Origin: an uncultured Acidobacteriota bacterium
GTDB taxonomy: Bacteria > Acidobacteriota > Blastocatellia > Pyrinomonadales > Pyrinomonadaceae
Reading direction: 5' to 3'
Assembly (NCBI GenBank): GCA_902826795.1
Contig: CADEGD010000024.1
Location: 1-63,147, forward strand
Length of the DNA stretch: 63,147 nt
Part shown: positions 32,656 through 39,490 of the stretch, piece by piece
How positions within the stretch are numbered: the first letter of the stretch is position 1
Layout of the letters: every line of letters starts with the position of its first letter
Translations under genes and position numbers: made by a program
Notes under the pieces: generated by a model
Database searches by the model: none
Told to the model about the DNA's origin: nothing
Seen by the model: only the letters and a program-made list of their open reading frames with translations

Positions 32656-32905
32656 CCTGTCTCCTCGCGACTGATGCGATCGCCGCTAGTTCGCTTTCGA
32701 GATATTCGATCTTCTTTATGTATTCAGCCGCCTTGGCCTCTGCGATGTAAGACTGGCTTTCCTTCTCGTCCGCCGCCTTCTTCGCCCGCGTCACCTCGCC
32801 TTCGAGCCGGTTGAGTTTGTGGTTGGAGACGAGTGACGCGATCGCTAGTCCCGCGATGATGATCCCCGCCGCCGCGGCGACGATCAGTTTGGCTTGTGTG
32901 GTCAT
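32510..32905 (-). CDS. Rz-like i-spanin candidate (membrane-anchored coiled coil)
   Basis: The 131-residue protein has one N-terminal membrane helix (AKLIVAAAAGIIIAGLAIAS), a long charged coiled coil (NHKLNRLEGEVTRAKKAADE, IEYLESELAAIASVARRQDE), and a C-terminus with two cysteines (GELCARLANLGHPCQQE). That is the topology of phage Rz inner-membrane spanins, which span the periplasm during lysis. It is encoded between the holin-like and portal genes, and a second exported gene overlaps its 3' end by 146 bases. Its stop and last two residues lie in the palindromic element, so the original C-terminus may have been shortened. Confidence 0.55.
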   Translation of the reverse strand: MTTQAKLIVAAAAGIIIAGLAIASLVSNHKLNRLEGEVTRAKKAADEKESQSYIAEAKAAEYIKKIEYLESELAAIASVARRQDEELKNISGDVGAARRDVERARRIRAIDTTTGELCARLANLGHPCQQE

Positions 32906-32914
32906 AAGATTTTT

Positions 32915-33070
32915 GCCCGCGAAATTTGCGAAATTCGCTAAAGGGAGAATGTAAACGCGGAGATCGCGGAGAACGCAGAGAACGCAGAGGGTAATTTTTG
33001 GAAACCTCTGCGTTCACTTCGGCCCCTGCGTTAAAATCTCCTTTCGCGGCTTTTCGCGTATTTCGCGGGC
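32915..33070. repeat. Nested palindrome E (spanin-holin junction, enters the holin-like gene)
   Basis: Outer arms GCCCGCGAAATTTGCGAAAT and CTTTTCGCGTATTTCGCGGG enclose AACGCGGAGATCGCGGAGAA and CGTTCACTTCGGCCCCTGCG. Bases 33014-33070 are also the last 18 codons and stop of the holin-like gene, so the repeat provides that protein's C-terminus (AREIREKPRKEILTQGPK). Confidence 0.85.
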
Positions 33071-33253
33071 AGCCTCCTCTCGCCGTTTCATATGGATCTG
33101 CAGCATCACGTCTACAGTCTTTCCGATCGAGAAAAACACGATCGGCAGTACGACGGCTGAGATGATCGCGAGCACGGTCTTCAGCTCGATCGCCGCGAAC
33201 AATGAAGTGGACGTGCTGATCCACGCGATGAAGATGTTCTTTATGTCATTCAT
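33014..33253 (-). CDS. Small two-helix membrane protein, holin-like
   Basis: The 79-residue protein has two hydrophobic segments (about residues 6-21 and 25-47: FIAWISTSTSLFAAIELKTV, AIISAVVLPIVFFSIGKTVD) and a charged C-terminus. It sits directly between the lysin and spanin-like genes, the expected place of a holin. The last 18 residues are encoded by palindrome E. No family signature was recognised, so holin is inferred from size, topology and neighbours. Confidence 0.5.
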   Translation of the reverse strand: MNDIKNIFIAWISTSTSLFAAIELKTVLAIISAVVLPIVFFSIGKTVDVMLQIHMKRREEAAREIREKPRKEILTQGPK

Positions 33254-33260
33254 AACTGTT

Positions 33261-33340
33261 TAGAGTTCAAGCTTCAGCTTGTTATCGTCTGCGGCGAGAC
33301 GATTCGGGTCGAACGGAGGCAAGCTAAAGCTTGAACTCTG
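33261..33340. repeat. Inverted repeat between the lysin and holin-like genes (GAGTTCAAGCTTCAGCTTG)
   Basis: TAGAGTTCAAGCTTCAGCTTG at 33261-33281 faces CAAGCTAAAGCTTGAACTCTG near 33320-33340, with about 38 bases between. The same arms occur at 22230-22304. The right arm includes the final codons of the lysin gene, whose stop is at 33324. Confidence 0.8.
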
Positions 33341-34379
33341 AGCTTTCCCGAAGCTTGCCGAGTGTAATCTGCCGATAGATAAAGAGCGCGACGAGGACGC
33401 CGGCGATGATCGCGACGACGAGCCAAACCTCTCGCGGAACGCCCGCGAAGAATCCGCCGATCGCCCAGATCATTTGCCACAAGGTTCCCGCGATGGTTGC
33501 CCACAGCGACTTTGCCTTGTCGGTCCGCGTCGTTGTCGCGGTGATAATCCGCTCGGCCTGATCGACCCTAGCCGCAATCTCTTTCACCTTACTCTCCAAC
33601 GCGTCTACCGCCTTCGCCGCATCCGCGGTCGTGGTGGGAGCCGCGACGACTTTTGCGTCGCGGCTTTTCTGGTCGGGTTCTGGCTGGATAGTCGGTGGGG
33701 TTTCGACGGGTAGTTGGAGGTCCGAGTTTCGTAATAAATAGCCGTGGACGTTCATCGGCAGTTCCAGCTGCCAGTTGCCGCGGGCGATCTCTTTAAGAAA
33801 GAAGTTAGTTCGATAGGTCGTCGTACGAAGCCGGGCGATGCTCTTGAGCCATTCGTGGCGGTGTTCGACGTAAAGCCTGATCCAAGTCTTCTCATCGCGA
33901 ACCGGTCCGAGATGTTCGGCGGGCGTCCGCCATGACCCGTGCACGATCGAGTCGTAAACGACTGCGAACGACAGCGGCAGCGTGAATCCGAACGCCTGGC
34001 ATTCATCGATCGCGGCCTTCATATATCGCTCGGTCGCGATCGCGTCCTGTGCGGCTCGCATCTCCTTTGTCGCTGCCGCGCTTTTGAGCGCTTCCTTGAA
34101 TCGCGAGTCGCCGGCAAGTGTGTCGATCGCGAGCTTTGTCGAGCGGCGGAGGATCGGCAATCGAGACTGCAAGGTTTCGCTTCCGGCTGATGCATCTGTT
34201 GCGAGATATTTTTCGACGACCTGCATGAGCGATCCCGAGCGATGCGTGAATTGCTTGATGCCGTAAGAGACGCCCGCACCGTCATTCAGCACCGCGATCG
34301 CCGAATAGTTGCCGTGTGGTTTGCCGGTCTCAAATATGTTCACGATCGCCGCTGCCTTGCTGATATCTTCTTGTTTCAT
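33324..34379 (-). CDS. GH46 chitosanase-like phage lysin with C-terminal membrane anchor
   Basis: The 351-residue protein from the ATG at 34379 begins with a lysozyme-superfamily domain resembling GH46 chitosanases. The likely catalytic glutamate is Glu17 in VNIFETGKP, and the aspartate is Asp33 in AVLNDGAGVSYG, the expected spacing. LPLSFAVVYDSIVHGSWRTP follows. A helical spacer (AAKAVDALESKVKEIAARVD) and one or two membrane helices (LWATIAGTLWQMIWAIGGFF, VWLVVAIIAGVLVALFIY) come next. As a phage lysin it would cut peptidoglycan glycan strands. The membrane anchor resembles SAR or holin-fused lysins. The upstream extension to 34571 is not supported. Confidence 0.7.
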   Translation of the reverse strand: MKQEDISKAAAIVNIFETGKPHGNYSAIAVLNDGAGVSYGIKQFTHRSGSLMQVVEKYLATDASAGSETLQSRLPILRRSTKLAIDTLAGDSRFKEALKSAAATKEMRAAQDAIATERYMKAAIDECQAFGFTLPLSFAVVYDSIVHGSWRTPAEHLGPVRDEKTWIRLYVEHRHEWLKSIARLRTTTYRTNFFLKEIARGNWQLELPMNVHGYLLRNSDLQLPVETPPTIQPEPDQKSRDAKVVAAPTTTADAAKAVDALESKVKEIAARVDQAERIITATTTRTDKAKSLWATIAGTLWQMIWAIGGFFAGVPREVWLVVAIIAGVLVALFIYRQITLGKLRESSEFKL

Positions 34380-34522
34380 ACTTGCAACTTTCTCTTGACG
34401 GATATACATCCGTTGGATATAGTAGAACGGTCGGGCGATATAGGACGACGCAGACTGATCTGACTTGTTGTCGCCGCTTACATATCGCCCGGCCATGATC
34501 AGACTATCGAGAGGCAGGAAAA

Positions 34523-34825
34523 ATGAACATATCGATTCGCGAGATGCGTGAGAGAAACGTAAAACGTGCAATCCGTGAAGAACGTGAGGTCCAGTTTATG
34601 CAGCAGAGAGATGAAACAAAGATACGACCGAAAGTCAGACTGTCGGAGATCGAAAGGATTATGAGGAAAGAAAGGTACATAGTTCCACCGCCATCGCGAA
34701 CCATGCTTTTGAGGCTCATTGAAGACGGGACATTCGAAACAGCTGGTAGTAGCCCAACGTCACTAGGGTGGCTCGTCTACGAGGACTCATTTCGCGAATG
34801 GGTGCGAAGCCTGGACGACGAGTAA
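34523..34825 (+). CDS. Small excisionase/MerR-like DNA-binding protein candidate
   Basis: The 100-residue basic protein is divergent from the lysin gene. After a highly charged N-terminus (REMRERNVKRAIREEREVQF) it has LSEIERIMRKERYIVPPP, SRTMLLRLIEDGTFETA and VYEDSFREWVRSL. This order (helix, Pro turn, helix, LIEDGT.ETA, aromatic-rich wing, FREWV end) is like winged-helix excisionase or helix-turn-helix adaptors. It could be the last regulatory gene of the phage-derived module. No integrase is nearby. The family is not firmly recognised. Confidence 0.45.
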   Translation: MNISIREMRERNVKRAIREEREVQFMQQRDETKIRPKVRLSEIERIMRKERYIVPPPSRTMLLRLIEDGTFETAGSSPTSLGWLVYEDSFREWVRSLDDE

Positions 34826-34889
34826 GACTCTCTTGCCCAGAAGCGCGAGATTGCATATTCTTTTGTCGTTCGGCTTACCGACATTTTAT

Positions 34890-37154
34890 ATGAGAAAGCT
34901 AAGCGTCTTCGCACTCGTCTTTGCGGCTCTCGCCACGGCCGTCTTCGCTCAAGAAAAATTACTTACCGTCGATGAGATCTTTAGCCCCGATCCTGCCGTG
35001 CGTGTACCGTTTGGCGGCTCGACGGTTCGCATCACGTGGACGACCGACGGACGATCGTTCCGGCAGATGCAGAACGGCAGGCTCGTGCGTGTAAACGCCG
35101 AGACCGGCGAGGCAACTCCGTTTTACGACGATAAGCGATTTGCGGCAACGTTGGTCGAGGTTGCCAAAGTACCCGAGGCGGACGCGCTTCGACTTTCGAA
35201 TTCAGTGTCGCTGCAGTTCGATAAAAGCGAATCGGCGATCTTGATTACGCACGCAAACGATCTCTGGCATTACACTGTTGCGACCGGTCAGCTCAAGCGG
35301 CTGACGGATAACGCGGATGAAGAAGCCGAAGCGGATTTCTCGCCGGACGGAAAGTGGGTCAGCTACGTTCGCGAAAACAATTTGTATGTGGTTGAGGTTG
35401 CTCGCGGCCGTACAAAGCAGTTGACTCGCGACGGCAGCAAGAATATCTACAACGGAGCTCTCGTCTGGGTCTACGAAGAGGAACTTTATGGACGCGGCAA
35501 CAAACGCGGCTATTGGTGGTCACCGGATTCGTCGAAGATCGCGTTCTTGCGGTTAGACGATTCCAAGGTGCCGCCGTTCATTATCGTCAACGACACCGTG
35601 ACTGACCAGGTAATAGAGAACACGCCTTATCCGCAGCCCGGCGATCCGAACCCGACCGTGCGTCTCGGAGTCGCGGACGTGTCGAGAAGTTCTTTCATTC
35701 CTAACGCGGGACGCATTCCCGGTATCGGCGGTCGTCTTCCGGCTGCTGTCCAACGCCTCGGCGATTCGGTCCGGTGGGCAAATCTGAATGCTTACAAACC
35801 TGAAGACCTGCTGATCGCGAGGGTCGCGTGGGCTCCGGAGAGCAAGGTAGTCTTTTTTCAGGCACTGAATCGGGAACAAACCTTCCTAGACGTAAATGCG
35901 TTTGGGCCGGACGGAAAAGTGATGAAGGTGCAAACAGAAACATCACCCGCCTGGGTCGAGGTCTATGATAACCAGACATTTCTGACTGACGCGAACGAAA
36001 GCTGGATTTGGCAATCGGCCCGCAATGGATGGCGCCATCTATATCTGTACGACGGAACCGCGAAGTTGACGCGTCAGCTTACGAATGGCAAGTGGGAGAT
36101 CCGCGAGTTCTTCGGCGTCGATCCCGATAATACTTGGGCCTATTTCTCTGCGACGAAAGACGGCCACATCGCGGTTAATATCTACCGCGTAAAGATCGCC
36201 GACGGAACTATCGAGCGGCTGTCGCAGGGCGAAGGCTCGCACTCGGCACTGTTCAATTCGACGTTCACACACTACGTATGTGGTTGGAGCGACGTGAATA
36301 CGCCGCCGAAACAGCGGCTTCACAAATCGGATGGAACGCTCGTCCGCTCGATAAATGAGAATCAGGTCGACGCCTTGGCGCAATACAAACTCGGCTCGAC
36401 GGATTTTCTCAACGTAAAAACTCGCGACGGATTCGAGATGGAGGCGATGATGATCCGCCCGCCCGATTTCAACGCGAGAAAGAAATATCCAGTGCTCATT
36501 TACACCTATGCCGGGCCGCACGCGCCGCAGGTACGCAACGGTTGGGGAGCGAGCCGCTACATGTGGTTTCAGATGCTGGCTCAGAAAGGTTACGTGATCT
36601 GGGTGTGCGACAATCGCTCGGCCAGCGGCAAAGGCGAAGAATCGGTTTGGCCGATCTATAAACGCCTGGGTGAGCTCGAGCTTCGAGACATTGAGGACGG
36701 CGTTGGTTATCTAAGATCGCTAACGTTCGTCGATCCCGAACGGATCGGATTGTTTGGCTGGAGCTATGGCGGATTTATGACGACCTATGCGATGACGCAC
36801 AGCAAGTCTTTCAAGATGGGCATCGCCGGCGGTTCGGTGACGGACTACGCTCTTTACGATTCGATCTACACCGAACGCTTCATGCTCACGCCGCAAAACA
36901 ACCGTGCGGGATATGAAGGTACGGCGGTACATCGTCGAGCAAAAGATCTGCACGGTCGCCTGCTGCTGATCCACGGAATGATGGACGATAACGTGCACAT
37001 GCAGAATACGACCAAGCTCGTGTTCGAACTCCAAAAAGCCGGAAAGCAATTCGACCTGATGCTTTACCCGACCCAACGCCACGGCATCGCAAATCCGGCG
37101 CAAGTACATCATTGGTACACAATGATGACGGATTATGTTTTGAAGAATTTGTAG
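34890..37154 (+). CDS. S9 family peptidase (dipeptidyl-peptidase IV-like), second copy
   Basis: From the ATG at 34890 the 754-residue product has a signal peptide (MRKLSVFALVFAALATAVFA), the DPP-IV N-terminal propeller (TWTTDGRSFRQMQNGRLV, with YVRENNLYVVE and SPDSSKIAFLRLDDSKVPPF), and the prolyl-oligopeptidase hydrolase. The triad is clear: Ser in GLFGWSYGGFMTTY, Asp in MMDDNVHMQNT, His in YPTQRHGIANP. It shares architecture with the peptidase at 19599 but is a different subfamily (GWSYGG rather than GHSGGG), so they are paralogues and not a recent duplication. It is probably periplasmic. Confidence 0.93.
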   Translation: MRKLSVFALVFAALATAVFAQEKLLTVDEIFSPDPAVRVPFGGSTVRITWTTDGRSFRQMQNGRLVRVNAETGEATPFYDDKRFAATLVEVAKVPEADALRLSNSVSLQFDKSESAILITHANDLWHYTVATGQLKRLTDNADEEAEADFSPDGKWVSYVRENNLYVVEVARGRTKQLTRDGSKNIYNGALVWVYEEELYGRGNKRGYWWSPDSSKIAFLRLDDSKVPPFIIVNDTVTDQVIENTPYPQPGDPNPTVRLGVADVSRSSFIPNAGRIPGIGGRLPAAVQRLGDSVRWANLNAYKPEDLLIARVAWAPESKVVFFQALNREQTFLDVNAFGPDGKVMKVQTETSPAWVEVYDNQTFLTDANESWIWQSARNGWRHLYLYDGTAKLTRQLTNGKWEIREFFGVDPDNTWAYFSATKDGHIAVNIYRVKIADGTIERLSQGEGSHSALFNSTFTHYVCGWSDVNTPPKQRLHKSDGTLVRSINENQVDALAQYKLGSTDFLNVKTRDGFEMEAMMIRPPDFNARKKYPVLIYTYAGPHAPQVRNGWGASRYMWFQMLAQKGYVIWVCDNRSASGKGEESVWPIYKRLGELELRDIEDGVGYLRSLTFVDPERIGLFGWSYGGFMTTYAMTHSKSFKMGIAGGSVTDYALYDSIYTERFMLTPQNNRAGYEGTAVHRRAKDLHGRLLLIHGMMDDNVHMQNTTKLVFELQKAGKQFDLMLYPTQRHGIANPAQVHHWYTMMTDYVLKNL

Positions 37155-37160
37155 AGATGG

Positions 37161-37421
37161 CTAAATGTTTAGCAACTTTAGAAGGTCATTTCGGCTAAGG
37201 TTGTGGTGAGCGGAAACATCATCAAGGATCGAGGCTAAAGTGCCAAGCTTGATTGGATCGTGGTTAGGAATTGTTACGTGATGAGTCCCGTTTTTCTCTG
37301 TCGTCACCCTTATGTGACTGCCGCTCTGACGAGAAACTTCGTAGCCAAGAACTCGAAGCCCTTTCACTAGTTGGCTCCCGACACATCGCAAGGTAATCTC
37401 ATGCGGCGAGGACTTCTTCAC
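37161..37421 (-). CDS. hicA: HicA-like mRNA interferase toxin
   Basis: The 86-residue protein has the double-stranded-RNA-binding-like fold of HicA: SQLVKGLRVLGYEVSRQSGS, HIRVTTEKNGTHHVTIPNHD with the catalytic histidine of the GSH motif, and LGTLASILDDVSAHHNLSRN. The start is GTG and overlaps the hicB stop by 23 bases. It should cleave mRNA in the ribosome when HicB is lost. The order HicB then HicA is the reverse of E. coli hicAB but is common elsewhere. Confidence 0.85.
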   Translation of the reverse strand: MKKSSPHEITLRCVGSQLVKGLRVLGYEVSRQSGSHIRVTTEKNGTHHVTIPNHDPIKLGTLASILDDVSAHHNLSRNDLLKLLNI

Positions 37422-37605
37422 TCACGAAGTGCAGCCTGATTATTGAGGGCTTTTCAGCTGGATCAAAATGACATCCGACGGCATCGCGGATATTCGACCG
37501 CAGCTCGTCAATGTCATCGCCTTCGGTAAATATTGACTGTCCGAGTGCTCTGGCGGTGTACCCGCCCTCGACTGCATTCTCGACCAGAAAAATGATCTCA
37601 TTCAT
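37399..37605 (-). CDS. hicB: HicB-like antitoxin
   Basis: The 68-residue protein (EIIFLVENAVEGGYTARALG, then DDIDELRSNIRDAVGCHFD and PSIIRLHFVSEEVLA) is the small HicB family, often mis-annotated as a 2-oxoisovalerate dehydrogenase subunit. It binds the toxin; no added DNA-binding domain is seen. Its ATG is only six bases from the ATG of the divergent gene at 37612, so both leaders lie inside each other's coding sequence. Confidence 0.8.
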   Translation of the reverse strand: MNEIIFLVENAVEGGYTARALGQSIFTEGDDIDELRSNIRDAVGCHFDPAEKPSIIRLHFVSEEVLAA

Positions 37606-37611
37606 AATCCG

Positions 37612-38202
37612 ATGAAAAGTATATCAGACAATCCAAGCCTAAAGATCGCACTGTTGCTCTCTCTTTTAATAGTTCCGCTGTCACTGGATGTCCACAGCCA
37701 AACCGACAAACGTATCGACGATATTCGAAGTCTCTACACAAGCACGAACAGCGCTATTGAGGTTGCCGAACGCGAGGCTCCGTATTCAGAGATTTACGTT
37801 GTCGAGCTTACGGTAAACAAGACGGGCAATCAGTATCCGGCGGTTGGTACTTATTCGCACATCGCGAAGTTCTATTACACTTACGGCGACCGCGAAAAAA
37901 ATCCTTATCCCGACCGGCTGATGAAGATCAACGTAACAACCAAGCGTGCGGCTTCGATAACGATCAGCGAGTTTCTATTCAACACGACTGGCCAACTCGT
38001 CTTCGGCCTTGTGAAGACCGATGGCGAAGAGCAGCGAGAAACTCGGATGTATTTCGCCGCCGCTCAGCTGATAAAAATGTCTGACAACGACAAGGACGTG
38101 AACATTCGACTCAAGCCCGTTCAAGACACGGCCGCCACCTTCAAACGCGAATCGGCTCGGCTTGTGACCCTTTTTAATGCCTCGATGAAAGAGGGCCTTT
38201 AA
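37612..38202 (+). CDS. Exported protein of unknown function
   Basis: I do not recognise this family. The 196-residue product has a signal peptide (SLKIALLLSLLIVPLSLDV, cleavage near HSQ), then TDKRIDDIRSLYTSTNSAIE, a beta-rich middle (IYVVELTVNKTGNQYPAVGT) and a C-terminal helix. The sequence FLFNTTGQLVFGLVKTDG suggests a periplasmic lipocalin-like or NTF2-like fold, but this is a guess. It is divergent from hicB with a six-base gap between ATGs and lacks an obvious ribosome binding site. Confidence 0.55.
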   Translation: MKSISDNPSLKIALLLSLLIVPLSLDVHSQTDKRIDDIRSLYTSTNSAIEVAEREAPYSEIYVVELTVNKTGNQYPAVGTYSHIAKFYYTYGDREKNPYPDRLMKINVTTKRAASITISEFLFNTTGQLVFGLVKTDGEEQRETRMYFAAAQLIKMSDNDKDVNIRLKPVQDTAATFKRESARLVTLFNASMKEGL

Positions 38203-38210
38203 GTGATCTT

Positions 38211-38813
38211 CTATCCATTGCGAACGTAGCAAACACCAGCATTTTCCGTGTAAAGCGGATTAGCCTTAATGGCAGCGTAAAGGCTGTTCAGGCTCGCCGT
38301 TGTTGCGGAACCTGTAGCGATGATCTCTTCAACCGCCGGCATCGCTGCTACACGACTGGGCGAAGTTATTCGGCTGCGGCTTAGCCCCATTCGTCGGGAA
38401 TAAAGGATCTCCGCAATGTAGCAGGCGGCTTCGTCCCAAACTGTCAAAATTCCGCCGCTTCTCGTTAGGTCGAGCGATGCGTGAACCGCCTCGTGTATGA
38501 GCATTCCTTCCTGTACGCGACCGTGCAGCGGCTGGCAGTAGAGCGAATTGGCGGCGATCTGGATCGGCGTCGGATATGCCGCGGCGTTGGTCGACGTGCT
38601 GGCGGCGCTGTAGTAGAGAGCTCCCGCGCCGCTCGACGGCATTTGCGATTGCTCGACGACAGTTAGATGAACGGAACCTCGATCGATCGCGTCAGCAACA
38701 CGTCGAAACGTCGAACCATCAACCGACAGATTTCCGTTGTTCGTGGGGATCGTGAATCGGACGCGTGTCGGCACCGGTCCTCTGAGAAAATTAATCACGC
38801 TTCTTCTGCTCAT
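38211..38813 (-). CDS. Predicted zincin-like protein with HEAVH motif
   Basis: I do not recognise a named family. The 200-residue protein has a central GMLIHEAVHASLDLTRSGG with an HExxH zinc-binding motif (HEAVH), followed 17-20 residues later by a possible third ligand in VWDEAACYIAE. The N-terminus (TRVRFTIPTNNGNLSVDGST) is beta-rich. No signal peptide is seen. The pattern suggests a metallopeptidase or effector-like zincin, perhaps acting with substrate or cargo unknown. It converges with the gene at 37612. Confidence 0.5.
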   Translation of the reverse strand: MSRRSVINFLRGPVPTRVRFTIPTNNGNLSVDGSTFRRVADAIDRGSVHLTVVEQSQMPSSGAGALYYSAASTSTNAAAYPTPIQIAANSLYCQPLHGRVQEGMLIHEAVHASLDLTRSGGILTVWDEAACYIAEILYSRRMGLSRSRITSPSRVAAMPAVEEIIATGSATTASLNSLYAAIKANPLYTENAGVCYVRNG

Positions 38814-38917
38814 AGCTGCGGGCTCCTGCCTTTTCTTTCCGACGGCTTCGTAATGCCGCCACGAAGAAAAGACAGGTCGATCAAGCGGTTTTTGCGAGAT
38901 TCGGAAAGGAATCAGGG

Positions 38918-39490
38918 CTAAAGATCGGCCGGTTTATCGACGTCAAATGCGGCAACAGGCAGCGATATGGCGATTGAGTTACGACCGCGGATCAGATCGC
39001 GGGCACCTTTGTCGCCCGAAAGCTTTAAAAGATCGTCGAAGACCTCGCTGGAAAACAGCGCCGGAACGCCGCGGACACCTTCGTATTCGGCGGCGATGAT
39101 CGAGGCGCGAGAGGTTGAGAACTGAGCAAGAAAATCGAGCAGATCGCTGCCTGAGATCTTCGGTTGATCGCAGGTCGAAATGAGGATCGCGTCGAGATCC
39201 GATTCAGTTTCAAGCAGGCTGCGAACTCCGAAGGCAATCGACGACCCCATACCTTCTTCCCATCCTTGATGGACGAAGATCCTGACGGCAAGTCCGTCCA
39301 ACGCTTGCCGCGTGCCGTCGACTTCCGCACCGAGAACTACGATGACAGGCAAGCAACCGGCCTCTATCAGAGTCTCAGCGGCGCGGCGGATGAGTGTCTT
39401 TCCTTCGTATTCGATCAACTGTTTCGGCCGGCCAAGCCGCGATGAACTACCGGCGGCAAGCAGTAGCCCGGCGACACTATTTTCGGTCAT
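38918..39490 (-). CDS. mocA: MobA-like nucleotidyltransferase (molybdenum cofactor cytidylyltransferase)
   Basis: The 190-residue protein starts VAGLLLAAGSSSRLGRPKQL, the NTP-binding signature of the MobA/MocA group. ILISTCDQPKISGSDLLDFL (metal-binding Asp) and GVRGVPALFSSEVFDDLLKL follow. MocA-type enzymes add CMP to molybdopterin for xanthine-dehydrogenase-family enzymes. It overlaps xdhC by 14 bases and lies in the molybdenum-hydroxylase operon, which fits the cytidylyltransferase role. Confidence 0.88.
   Translation of the reverse strand: MTENSVAGLLLAAGSSSRLGRPKQLIEYEGKTLIRRAAETLIEAGCLPVIVVLGAEVDGTRQALDGLAVRIFVHQGWEEGMGSSIAFGVRSLLETESDLDAILISTCDQPKISGSDLLDFLAQFSTSRASIIAAEYEGVRGVPALFSSEVFDDLLKLSGDKGARDLIRGRNSIAISLPVAAFDVDKPADL

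Noticed and set aside
28108..34825. Complete prophage
   Set aside because: No integrase, terminase, tail, replication or att sites were found, and the total is under 7 kb.
19599..37154. Recent duplication of the two S9 peptidase genes
   Set aside because: They differ in active-site context (GHSGGG versus GWSYGG) and over most of the length, so they are old paralogues.
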